Below, one piece after another: positions 12,880 through 24,020 of a DNA stretch of 64,000 nt. Source of the DNA: Rhytidiadelphus loreus (lineage: Eukaryota; Streptophyta; Bryopsida; Hypnales; Hylocomiaceae). A program made the position numbers and the translations under genes. The notes beneath the pieces are model-generated. The model was given only the letters and a program-made list of their open reading frames with translations. It had not been told where the DNA came from and made no database searches. How positions within the stretch are numbered: the first letter of the stretch is position 1; the number at the start of each line of letters is the position of its first letter. The DNA is taken from the NCBI GenBank assembly GCA_947034895.1, contig OX344762.1:46294760-46358759 (forward strand). The letters are read 5' to 3'.

Positions 12880-14848
12880 ATTCGTTTGTAGCTATAGCAG
12901 GAGAGGCCCTTCCGCCAACTCTAAAACAAAACTGGGCCGGATTGTTAATCCAAACCCATAAGGTATTTCCTCATGGTGCTATTGATCCTTTATCTTTAGC
13001 TCAAGAGATCTCTCACCTTTAGGGTCATGTTATCATTGCCAGCTTTGTGGGGGGCAGTTGGATGAATCTTGTGGTTAGATGATCTTGGCAAATGTATCTA
13101 TCCTCACCGCATTATTTTACATAAATGTGCTGGCAATGGTTTTCACTATGTCAAGGTTGATAGCCTTGAGGCAATTGAGAAAACTATCAACTTGAACCTC
13201 CATCGCTTTCATGGGAGAAAAGTTGCATACCAATATTGGTATCCATTCTTCAATCCTTTTTCACATCTATTTCTAGCCACCCATGCTGGTTAGCCCTCTG
13301 AGTCCATTGCTCGCTCATTGGGTAGGATTTTGGCGATTGATATCCTAGATCCAACAATGAGTCATCATAGATTCTGTGTGTCCCTTGACCTAACGGAGGG
13401 ATGGATTTTGAAGATCCTTATTGAAACTGAAGAAAGGGACACGGCCAAGATCCAAGTGGTATATGAAGATCCTTGTCTTAATTGCAACAAATGTTGATCC
13501 CCTTTTCATCCTTCAATAGAGTGCCCTTTGTCCTCCCTTCTAGGCTATGAAGAGAGTTTTTGAGCCAATCCTACTTCGAGTAGGCTAAATCTACAGTACC
13601 CTCACAAGTCACAAGTTAATCTAGAAGTTGAAGCGGCTACTCAGTCTTTTGCTTGTCATACTAATGTAAGTAGTCAACAATCGAAGGCAGCCCACAGTAG
13701 GTGGTTCAACTGCCATAGCAAGTCTCATGGCAACAAAGGCCACCCTCCTTCTCCTATTCCTGATGCGGATGGCTTCATCAAAGTTCATCATCGACGTCAA
13801 GGTCTCATCTCACACAAGTTAGCCTCACAAGCTAGTTCAAATCATTATTGGGCCCGTAGGGTGTCAATGGAGAGAAGAAGAGACGAATTAGAAGAGGTGA
13901 ATCAACATTCAACTCCACTAAAACCAACGTCTAGTTCTCCACGGGGATGTTCCTTGCCCCATCCACCTGGGATTAACTTAAGGGACCCTTTATCAGGGAC
14001 ACTCTCTCAAGTCCCAATTTGGACTAACCAAGGTGCATGTGACATTCTTTCCTCCCCTCCCAAACTTATGGCGCATCATATTCCATTGCATATTTCTCAA
14101 GTCCCTAACTACCCACCCCAAAGTGATTATAGATCCTCTGTCCATCTAGTCAATAGTCTCATACAACCTAAGTCTCCTCACTTTATCGGTGACTGCCAAT
14201 GTATTCGTTCCTATCAGTAACACCTCCCCCTCTGCCCAAATCCATGAGCCAATACATTCACCTCCTCAACCTTAGATAACATTTTCTGGTGATGGCCAAG
14301 GTAGCCATATAGCTCATACTAAGGTCATTCCACAGCCAAGTGCCCTCTCTAGTAGTTCTATTTGAGAGATAATTCACCTAGAGCCTCCCATGATTTCTGA
14401 ACATATATAATAATATGTCTTCATTGGATGACCATAATCATAATATACTAGATTTTCTTCTTCTAGCCTTAGACCTTACATTTGATCATGACAACTTTGA
14501 AGACGCTCCCCTCAACCTCCCAACATCTCGTAACCCTTCAAGACCTGTCTCCCCATCATCAGATAGTAGTACATCTTTACCCATTCGAGTCTTCAACCAT
14601 ATTTCTTGGTCCCTTCTACAATGGCTTGCCATTGATGTAAAAGCCCTCGAACAAGAAGATGTAGGAGATTTCTCTATTTATAACATTAAGGCCTTAGCTA
14701 GACATAAAACTAGTAACCACACTCATCACCCACAACCACTTATAGCTTTAGTTGCCGCCGACACTAACCTTGATTCATGGGGTCTTAAAAGGTCTCTTCA
14801 AGTTGACCGCACAGGGAGCGCTAGGAAAACTCCCGATCCGCATCACAC
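12880..14848 (+). pseudogene. LINE ORF1 remnant (nucleic-acid-binding protein with CCHC knuckle)
   Basis: In plant L1 elements ORF1 encodes an RNA-binding protein that coats the transcript. Here the reading frame is broken by stops but recognisable: a globular part around 13069-13290 (LEAIEKTINLNLHRFHGRKV, then YWYPFFNP), then a degenerate zinc knuckle at about 13465-13530 (YEDPCLNCNKC, stop, SPFHPSIECP) where a Cys/His spacing C-x2-C...H-x4-C is kept. Two low-complexity Ser/Pro-rich open stretches follow (13861-14220 and 14415-14852), as is usual for the variable C-terminal part. The boundary with upstream ORF sequence is uncertain. Confidence 0.65.
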
Positions 14849-17800
14849 ATAAAATTTAAAATTCTCACTTAGAATATTAGAGGGCTAAACAACCACTTAG
14901 CCATAGATAACCTTTGCTAATATATTCATAGTAACCCTGTAGACTTTCTTTTCATTCAAGAACACAAACTTCAAGGTTTTAGGGCTAAAAACCTTGGGAG
15001 ACAACTATGAAAGCATGCCACCACATTATATACTAATGCAAGAATTGGATACAATTGCAATGGTTTTCACTCAGGAAAAGGAGGTGTTGCATCTATAGTT
15101 TCTCCTCAATGGGCTAACTTGATTTCCCGGTCGGGTTCCTTCTTTAAGGGCCAAGTTCTTTGGTTTATACTTTCAAGAATCCCTAGTGGGAATATTGGCT
15201 TCATTAATATTTATGCTCTTGTGGAACCACAAGCCCACAAAGTTTTATGGGAAACCATGACTCATGAGCTCTCTAATTCTTGTAGGTGGATTCTATTGGG
15301 TGATTTCAACATGGTAGAGAGACAATGTGATAAGTCTAGTATATGTGGCCGGTCTCTCCCATCCCACAAGCGCTTTTTGTTTAATGGCCTCAAAGATTTT
15401 CTTCAAGTTGTTGAGGAGCCACTCACATCTCCTAGCCTCTCCTTTTCATGGGATAATGCTCATAGTGACAATGCATGAGTTTTGGCTAGGTTAGATAGAT
15501 GCTACATATTTTCAGCATCTCCCAATGGTCCTAGGCAAGTTTATGAATATCGAATCCGTGGGGATCACACACACTTAGATCATTGTCCACTGTCACTTAT
15601 CATTGAACTAGCCAAGTTACCACAAAGGCCAAGTAGGTGGGTAATGTCAATTGTGTTTTTTGTCAAAGCTGAGATGGGGATTTGTGATTCATGGCTCTCC
15701 ACTCTTCAATCTACTCCCTTCTTCTCAAAACTCAAGAGAGTGACACATTTCTACAGACAATTTTGTATTAGACAAGCACGTAATAATAAGCTGAAAGAAG
15801 AGAAGCTTTGATTCAATCTTGACTTAAAGACACGGGAACTTCAACGCTCTCCTTTGTTAATGGACCTTCAAACAGAAGTTAACCAGCTACGCTCACATCT
15901 AGTAGATTTTGAGGATAGGAAACTTGAAGGTCAGAAGATCCGATCTCGGGCCAAGTGGCGTTGTTTGGCAACCGACTCTCTGTTGACTTCTTCAAAGCTG
16001 TTCGTGAAACCTCCAATACCTCTGTGATCACTGAGCTACGTAACCACCAGGGCATTGTTCAGCATAATAGAGAAGAGTTCAAAAAAAATTGCACGAAGTT
16101 CTATTCAAAATTATATTCTCAAGAAGTCGCAACTCTGCAAACACTAGTAGATAGACAGGCCATCTTACATGTGTTTCTAACCGCTTCACTAGCTCCTACC
16201 ATGGCGCAACAATTTGACTAACCTCTCACTAAACAAGAATTACATCAAGCCCTTTTACAAATGGCCAAAGCTTGTAGTCCTAGTCCCGATAGCATTACAA
16301 GTAAATTCTTTTGCCGTTTTTGGAACCTTATTGGTGATGAATTCACAAAGATGGTTCAATCATCTATTCTCTGGGATCAGCTCCCATCAAGAATGACCTC
16401 CAATACAATAGCACTTCTATTCAAAACTGGAGACCGAGTTGATCTCTCTAATTAGCGTCCAATCACTCTTCTCAATGTTTCATATAAGATAGTTGCAAAA
16501 TCATTACAAATCACGCTCCAACGTCTTTTCAAAGATGTTATCAGCCCAGAGCAATCTACTTTCTTATCATTTTGACACATCCTTGGGAACATTCTTTTGC
16601 AATATGAAACAGTAGAATGGGCCAAAAAATTTGACCAAGATTTGATTTTTCTTAAGTTGGATTTCACAAAAGCTTATGATGTGGTCTCTTAAGATTTTCT
16701 ATCTAGTGTCATGATTAAAATAGAGATCCCTGTGTCCTTTACCTGCATAGTAATGATGCTACTTTAAGATGCCTCCACAACAGTCTCAGCAACAGTACTT
16801 CTTAATGGAAAAGCAACTATTTCATTCCCAATTCATTCCCAATGGTATGAGGCAAGGTTGCCCCCTTGCCCTCTACCTCTTTCTTCTCATAGAGGAAGCC
16901 CTTCACATGGAAACAAAGGTGGAGCAAGAATTAGGTAATATCCAAGGCAACATTCTTCCTAAGAGTGACCAACAACAACTACTCTCTCAATATGTCAATG
17001 ATATTGGTCTTTCAATTAGGGTCGAAGAAACTATTCTTCGTAATACTATCTTCCTCCTAGAATGCTTTAGAGGGGCTACAAGGTTGATTATTAACTGGAC
17101 AAAAAGTGGCGCATATTGGATTTCATCAAAACCTAGGCCAAACTGGATTGATAATTTTCATCTTACATAGGCCCCCCCTAGGTCACTCTCGAAGCTATGA
17201 GGAGCACCATTTGGCATCACCTTAGAGACCGCCAACATAGATGACTTCTTCTAACAATTTTTTTTGAAAAAGTTATCTTATTGGTCCTCTCAACGCCTTT
17301 CTCAGTTTCTCTTGCAGGGCGTGTCACTATAGTCAATGCAGTTCTTCTCTCTACTCTTTACTATTTTATTGCTATCTGAAGCGGATCCTTCTAGTGTATA
17401 CGTAATATTCATGGTAACCTTAGAAACTTCCTCTAGAGCGGAACGGAACACACCTCTCGAGCCCATGTATCGTGGAATGATTGTTGTCTACCTAGAAAAG
17501 TTGGTGGATTAAAGCTACTTGACCCTGAAGTATCCCTTACAGCCTTATTGGCTAAGTGGATCATGTTTGCAATTGAACCCGGCATATCCAACCTACAACC
17601 CTTTTTCAAATATAGGATTCACAGAATGAAGCCTCATTCAAAATGCGGTTATTGGTTCCCTACTTAAGCTTGGCTTATGGTCTACAAGCCCTTTGCTTCA
17701 CGCGGATCTAAACTATGGAATAGAATCACGTCTGCTTGGAGACTACTTGTCAAAAATATTAACCTCTTGCTTCCATCAAATGCAGACAAAAGTCCTTACT

Positions 17801-19638
17801 ACCAGTATTTGGTGGTCTATTAGTTTCATTGGCTCTAATTTCAATTTTTTGGCTGATAGAGATAGAATCCTAGCCTAGAGTGGTTTGCGCACACTTGCAA
17901 ATCTATGGGATCCATTATCCCTTGACTTCATACCATGGGAAGAGTTAGTGTCTAAATTTCCATTATCAACTCTCGAACAACATCATTGGTTTTACCTTAT
18001 TTCGAATATTCCACAAGAATGGCTAACATTTATTAAAGACTAAGGTGAACAGGTAGAGGCGGCAAAGTGGATAGGCATATTCACCAATTTAGAAGACCCT
18101 ATTCCATATTTAGTATGACAAAACCCAATTTCTAACAATCACTTTTTACTTACCAACTCTCAGTCTCTCTGGTTGGCTAGAGATGTTCCTAGAGCAACTG
18201 TCAGCATCTTCTTGAGGCAACTTTCTCTCATCCCAGAACTGTTGGAGGGTGTCTTGACTTCAGGCTTTGTTTGAAGAGTCTGAATTTGTCAAATCAAAAA
18301 ACGCCACCTGAACACCCCATACCTTCTTTACACCGATGTAGTGACTTCAATGCTATTTGATCTCGGGAGGTGGTATTGGGGAAATGGGTCTCACCTTATA
18401 GACTATATTACTTCCATAGGATGTAAACTCCTCAACTATAACTGCCTCCTCAAGCGTTCAATCCCTTCCAAGTGGGTGGATCACTTCCCTACTACATTCC
18501 TCCCCGACTGGAAGGAACTATGGCACAAAACTAGATCTATGAAAGAAGCTACCTTCATGTAGTCAGTTTAGCATAATGTATGAGCTCCCAATTCGTTACT
18601 TGGGACTCATGATTATTATTTATTCAATTTTTGCAAAATTAAGTTAGGTTTTAGGTACAAAAAGCCCCCCAAAGAGTGGAAAGCCAAAATGAGTATGTCA
18701 CATACCAATACGGTGTATGGGCATAAATTGAGTGTTTTGGCTTAGTTAGTTCATAAATCCGCTTGTACATAGGTTGAAATCCGGGAAATAGGGCAAACTG
18801 TACATATTGAGTGATATTGCCCATAATAGCCTAATCTACCCTGCTTGTAACAAACTATGACCAATTTGGTCCAAGGGAACCTAGGTGAGAACCCTAAAGT
18901 CGATTCCTAAAAAGAGGTTTCAGTTCCAAATCGTTTATCTAATTTAGTAGAAACCCCAATTGTTAGCCTGCAGGTGTTACAAATTCAAGACGGGCCAGTA
19001 GAGAGAATCTATGGCCAAGGGATGGTGTTTTGGGGTCTATCAAAGATCTTATTTCAAGCAGTCAACCGCTCAAAACCTACGGTGGAAAATTCCTAGAAAT
19101 TACCTAGATTGCGATAAAATCTCATTAAAAATTAGGATATCTTGTTTTATGTTAATAAGATGCTTCAACAAGTTTCAAGACATTCTGATAGCCAGAAGTA
19201 CCCGAACTTGCAAGATTCCTCTAAGACCGGCAAATTTAAAGATTACCATGGAGTTGACCGGCGTTTCAGGAGCATACGAAATCGGAATGAGGTCAAAGTT
19301 AGGTCTTTTCTTACTCCCTTACATCTACTAAAGAACCTAGGCTACTTACTTTTCATAGAAAAGTCAAACTCCAAAAGTTGGATTTTTACCCTTTTTGGTT
19401 GTTAAGTTGGCGTTAGGATTCGTTGAGTTTTTAGTGATAGAAAAGGGGGAGGGGGGACCTTTAGACTAAAAATGGACTTCTAAAGCCAATGGCGCAATCC
19501 GTTTGTAATTTGGAGTTAAACTCCAAAAGTTAGAAGTTAGGTCCAGCGTAGAAGTGAAAATAGGAAAAATTAGGATGAAAATTCTAAGTGATAGGATTAC
19601 CGTAGGAAAATGAGAGGAGTTGAGTGCCCTTGGAAATG

Positions 19639-19646
19639 TATAAAAG
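19639..19646 (+). promoter_or_regulatory. TATA box of LTR-like element A
   Basis: TATAAAAG followed by CT-rich sequence (CAGTCTCCTCTCTTCTC), about 1.06 kb from the element start. It sits at the same place relative to flanking conserved text in all four copies of the family. Confidence 0.7.
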
Positions 19647-19803
19647 TGCACTCAGTCTCCTCTCTTCTCACCCCTTCTTGCCATTTTTTGGCAAATTTAT
19701 ACACATGCTCCATTAACGTGGAGTTTTTAGCCATTTTTGAGCCAAAGTTGTCAACGTGTGTTTTTTGAGCATTTCAAGCTCATCTTGTTTTTGTTTTTGC
19801 AAG

Positions 19804-19832
19804 CTTTGAAGGACTTTGGGGGTCCCTTCAAA
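19804..19832 (+). other. Leader hairpin of element A
   Basis: CTTTGAAGGAC and GTCCCTTCAAA can pair around a short loop, about 165 bases after the TATA box. A corresponding hairpin is present in the other three copies with different loop and some different stem bases. Possible structured element of the transcript leader. Confidence 0.5.
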
Positions 19833-21085
19833 CCTTGTGTTTGATTTGTGTAGGTATTGGGAGTTTTGGACAAGTATTAGTTGTGTTTTTGTTGCTCTAA
19901 CTTTGTGAGTTGTTTCTGTGGGCAACTTTTGTTGAGTGGATACACTAACCTTTGTACTAATCCTAGAGACCTTCCCCTTGTGATTGGCGATGTCGCTTAG
20001 GGGAAATCTTTAGTGTGTGTGAGATTTTCTTTTGCTAACACCGTTGTACTAATTTGTGTTTAGTTGTGGGTTTTTTGTACTAACTTGTTTTAGCTTTGGG
20101 GTTCATTCACTACCTTTTGGTTTGTCTCGTTTTCCTTTGTCCCATTGGGACATCAAAGCTTTGATCCTATAGGTTAGAAATTGTCCTAGAAATTTAGAAG
20201 AAATTGTAATTTACGGCAAAGCTTTGAACTTCCCTCTTGGATCAATTCCAGGTTAGTATTAAGGTTTAGTTTAAAGCCGAGGCCAAGAGTGGAGTCAGAT
20301 CCTTAGAAAGGGGTGACAGTATAAATTTGATTTTATAATCTGAAAGTAGAGGTTGAGAGCTTTCCAAAAACATAAAGCACGTAAAAATCCGAGTTGAAAT
20401 GAGGGAGTTATGAGTGGATGAAGTTTTGAAATACTAATTAGTATATAAACTTCATCCTTGCATAAGTTTTGCTAAGAAAGTCCAAATTGCAAGTGTCTTA
20501 TAGTTTCGGAAAGCTACTAAGAGGCTCTATTCATAAAAAATCACAAAATTCTAAAAATAGTAAGCTGTCAAAAGTCGAACCGAGAGCTAAAGTACTTAGG
20601 AAGGAAAAATAGAAGTTTAGCAATTAGAAGAAGTGGAGGAATTAGAAAGAGATTACGAGTTGATTAAGGAGGAAGGTTTAGAAACTAGCTCACCACTCTT
20701 TCTCTCTTCTAACCTAGCATTGAGTTCCCAAACTCCTAAAGTGATTGAAGTATGAAGTGGGAGTGAAAAATACAAGTAGTCATAAAAAATTAGAAGTTGA
20801 TAAGATTGTGAAGAAATCTTAGGGAAGTGATTTAGACCATTAGAAGTTGGATAGAATAATAATTGACTTGTAGGATTTCAAAAGTCAATTATTGTTTAGA
20901 ATTTTGAAGCGATTATTTGAGAAGCCTAAGTCAACTTTTGGGAATCAAATAATGGAGTTTAAATAGTTTAGAAGGAAAAGAGAGAAGAAGAAAGAAAAAG
21001 AAAAAGAAGTTTTTAGAAATTAGTTGCAACTTGTATTAAAACCTCATTTTCAAGCGGTGAGCATGACAATTCGGAAGGAGGAAAC

Positions 21086-21148
21086 ATGGCAAACAAAGTT
21101 GAAGTAGGGAACTATTACAACAATGCACAAGATGAGCCAGACCACAAG
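21086..21148 (+). CDS. 21-codon first-exon-like ORF ending at a splice donor (element A)
   Basis: ATG in good context (AAACATGG) opens 21 codons (MANKVEVGNYYNN...DEPDHK) that end exactly at AAG|GTGAGA, a consensus 5' splice site in phase 0. The copy in element B1 has a same-length, related ORF (45055-45117) ending at AAG|GTTAGT. Copies B2 and B3 have 17- and 24-codon versions, also phase 0. It reads as a coding first exon whose acceptor would lie beyond the element. Translation and splicing are inferred, not shown. Confidence 0.5.
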
Positions 21149-22880
21149 GTGAGATCCTAAATACTTTGATTTCTATGAATTTCCAAAGTTAAGCTTTTAA
21201 ATCATAGTGGCCGAACTAGAAGTCCAAGTCAGAGTATCATAGAGATTTCAAATTCAAATTTTAGAGTTAGAATCTTGTAAAGCTAGAGTAGAGGTTTCCA
21301 GAAACATCTTGCACTAAGAAATTCGACTTTAAACAAAGAAAATAGGAACGGATAAAGTTTAGAGTCAAAAGTGGATGAGAATTAGTTAGGAACAAAACTT
21401 TGGAACAATTTAAGAGAATTAGGAAGAAAATATTATCCAAAACCCATAACCGAAAGAAAAACTTAATTTCAAATTGTAGATTAGGAGAAATTAATGGATG
21501 AAGTTTGAAGAACCGATTAGGGGTCAAACTTCATCCATCAATAACTTTGAGTAGGAAGGTCCGATTAGAAAGTTTAAACCCAATCTAGAAAGCTAGAATT
21601 AGTATCTACAAGAAGAAAACACTAACTTTCCAAAAATAATAAACTGGCAGAAGTTAGACCGAGAGCCAAAGTACAAAGAAAACAAATGTAGAACTTAGAG
21701 AAGTAGATTAGAATGACAACTTAGATTTAGAAGCTAATAGAGTGCAAAAATTAGAACCACAAGTGCCACAAACTCTAAGAAAGACTTAACACTTTAGTAG
21801 AAATCAAAGGATGAAGTTTGGATGAACCGATTAGCGGTCCAACTTCATCTGCCTATAACTTTTGCTAGAAATATCCGATTAGGAAGGTTTTTATAGTTTT
21901 GGAAAGGGGACTTAATCCTCTATAAGATGAAATAGTTAGTTTTAGTCTAAATTGATTTTAGCAAAATAAACACAGCGGCTCAATTAGAATAATTACTTGC
22001 TCAAATAACTTATAAACCAAAATGTGTTTTGGTTGGGTTTCCCATACTTTTAGAGCATTTAGGACTTAGAAAAGATCCATTGCTTGGAAGGCACAATGGA
22101 CCAACGCCTAGGCACCCAATAGTAGAAAAACTTAGAAATTACCAAGAACCTGGTTGTGAAGTTGTTTACTGTAGGTGTGTAAATAATCACTCATATAATG
22201 CAGTTGATGTCTAAACTTGGAGAGCCAGGATTACCTCTGGCATTGACACTAACTGTAATTGTTGTAGTTTAGAGCCCAAAGAATCTCCATTCCATAGGTT
22301 TTATGCTTGTCCGCGAGCACTAGAAGTTTGGGACTAAATCCAATCTATTCTCTATCATCTTAGAGAAGTGCAACCAATTGTTGGGCAGCATAATCATCTT
22401 GACTTTTTCCAATGTGTTTTTGGCTCTTCTACTCCTAGATGGTTCAATGAATTCAAGACCATCTGGAACTTGCTCCATGGCTCTTCACTTTGGATTATCT
22501 AGATGTCTCGGAATAGCAAGGTCTTTTCTCAACAACAATGGCCTCTAGATGTTACTCATTCTATGATTTGGGATGCTCTCCTTGACTCAAGTCGTGCGGC
22601 CCAGCTCAAGACTCAACTCAAATTTCATCAACGACCACTAGCTGCTAATAATAATTGGGCCAAGTTTGACCATATTTGGCTTAAATCTCCTATCCTGGCT
22701 AGCAGGACTAGTACTAGTATTACTTGGAACATGAAGGGTCCCCCTTCATGTTTATTTTTCTAGTCTCTCTTTCCCTTCTCTTCTTTTCCTTTTTGCTCTT
22801 ATCTCTTCATTTATCTAGCCTTTGTGGCTTGGTTGTTTTGTGCTCTGTTTATTTAATGCAATGGTTCGCGCCATTTGTTC

Positions 22881-22903
22881 AAAAAAAAAAATTGTCATTT
22901 ATG
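22881..22903 (+). other. LINE poly-A tail and right target duplication
   Basis: A run of eleven A (22881-22891) marks the LINE 3' end. ATTGTCATTTATG follows, sharing the first A, and repeats the sequence at 6530-6542. Confidence 0.85.
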
Positions 22904-23431
22904 CATGCTCTATCAACTTAATCAAATGTCAATTTATATATTTGAAATACACATAAACAATAGGGACTAGATTCTTCAATTAATTAAATAATTCTTCTTT
23001 TTGTTCTCTCTTGTCTAAAAAGTACTAATATTACTAGCCTAATTGCCAATGTTAAAATGCCAATCTCAAATCCATATTTTCTATCAATCTGCACCATATG
23101 CAAGGCATGAAAGGATTGTGAACATTCTTGGTTCATTTATTCAATTCTTTATGTCTACCCTTTAGCTTTAGCTTTTCAATGTTAATTTTCAATGGATGGA
23201 GTTGAGTCTATTTGGGTCAATTAGTCTACAAACACCCCGTAACTACACGACTAATGGATTGGACTTATGACCATGTTACTTGCTCTTCAAATCAACTACC
23301 GGTTGGTTCAACTCAACATGCTCAAAACCAAGACTATTCTATCAACTTGACACAAGCTAGAGTCTTAGATTCAATTCACAACTAATAAACAATTATCAGT
23401 TATATGCCTTAATTAGACTTATGACAAATTT

Positions 23432-24011
23432 CCGGGGAGGGCACTCCCCACGTTTTAGCAACCCACGTGCGGCAAAAAAATTAATACATGTAATACACCT
23501 TAAAATTTAATTTTTTTTTCAAAAAAAAATTATGGATAGATTTTACTACTTTAAAAGTTTATGTTTTGAATTATTGGTATTTTTCTATGCTAATAGTAAT
23601 TAGTTATAAATTTTTTAAGAAAAAAGATATACTGTAAAGCTGAAAATAACTTTCGCACTTCTATATTATATAAGAAAAAAAATTTGGAAAATTAAAAAAA
23701 AAATCTATAGAATAGCTTTCTATTGAAAGTTTATTTTGATTGAATATTGATGCAATAGTCATCTTCATGTGAGCTCTATGAATATTTTAGTTGGAGAACA
23801 TGCCATTTTAGTTCATTTTTCAACCCTTTCTAGACAATATATCTTTTGTTATTTGGAATTGAAATTTTTGTCAATAGAAACCTTTAGTCATTGTTAAACA
23901 AAGCTCAAAATTTAGGATGAAATTATAGTTTATTCAAAAGTAAATAGGGGGTCAAAAAATCACTTCGCCACACGTAGGTACTCAAAATGTAGTGAGAGTG
24001 TCCTCCTCTAG
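23432..24011. mobile_element. TIR element with possible 9-bp duplication (Mutator-like?)
   Basis: The ends form an imperfect inverted repeat of about 45 bases: left CCGGGGAGGGCACTCC...CCACGTGCGGC, right inverted CTAGAGGAGGACACTC...CTACGTGTGGC. The flanks read GACAAATTT (23423-23431) and GATAAATTG (24012-24020), matching at 7 of 9 positions, as in an aged Mutator-type duplication. The interior is AT-rich and non-coding. Confidence 0.5.
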
Positions 24012-24020
24012 GATAAATTG

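Larger units (their letters stand above)
18579..22195 (+). mobile_element. LTR-like element A (3617 bp, probable solo LTR)
   Basis: Bounded by a perfect 5-bp duplication TAATG (18574-18578, 22196-22200), with termini TATGAG...CTCATA. These are the TG...CA ends of the other copies after one transition at each end. Deleting the element and one duplication restores the LINE reading frame, so both ends are exact. There is no second repeat, primer-binding site or gag-pol. With 5-bp duplications and short inverted termini it fits a solo LTR. In order it contains an upstream part with blocks shared with the other copies, a TATA box (19639), a CT-rich start region, a hairpin (19804), a long leader and a 21-codon ORF ending at a splice donor (21086-21148). 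Confidence 0.82.
14849..22740 (+). pseudogene. LINE ORF2 remnant: AP endonuclease, reverse transcriptase, zf-RVT
   Basis: Encodes the LINE replication polyprotein, broken by stops and frameshifts. Endonuclease motifs in order: NIRGLNN (about 14873), QEHKLQ (about 14958), GDFNMVER (about 15299), RLDRCY (about 15488) and LDHCPLSL (about 15580). Reverse transcriptase motifs: SPDSITSKFF (about 16285), LKLDFTKAYD (about 16650) and GMRQGCPLAL (about 16846). The catalytic box reads QYVNDIGLSI (about 16989), with YADD changed to YVND. The frame is then cut at 18578 by the LTR-like insertion and resumes at 22201. Removing that insertion and one TAATG copy continues in the same frame into the zf-RVT finger (CNCC...H..F.ACPRALEVW, about 22255-22335). 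The C-terminal end runs to about 22740. Confidence 0.82.
6543..22890 (+). mobile_element. L1-type LINE, degenerate, split by two nested elements
   Basis: A non-LTR retrotransposon. The ends are set by a 13-bp direct duplication, ATTGTCATTTATG, at 6530-6542 and 22891-22903, the right copy directly after a poly-A run (22881-22891). Between them in order are a 5' region, an ORF1 remnant with a zinc knuckle, an AP-endonuclease/reverse transcriptase ORF2 and a zf-RVT tail, all on the + strand. Subtracting the CACTA-like element (7699-12058) and the LTR-like element (18579-22195) with their duplications leaves about 8.36 kb. Many in-frame stops and a mutated catalytic motif make it inactive. The two nested insertions fit considerable age. 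Confidence 0.88.
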
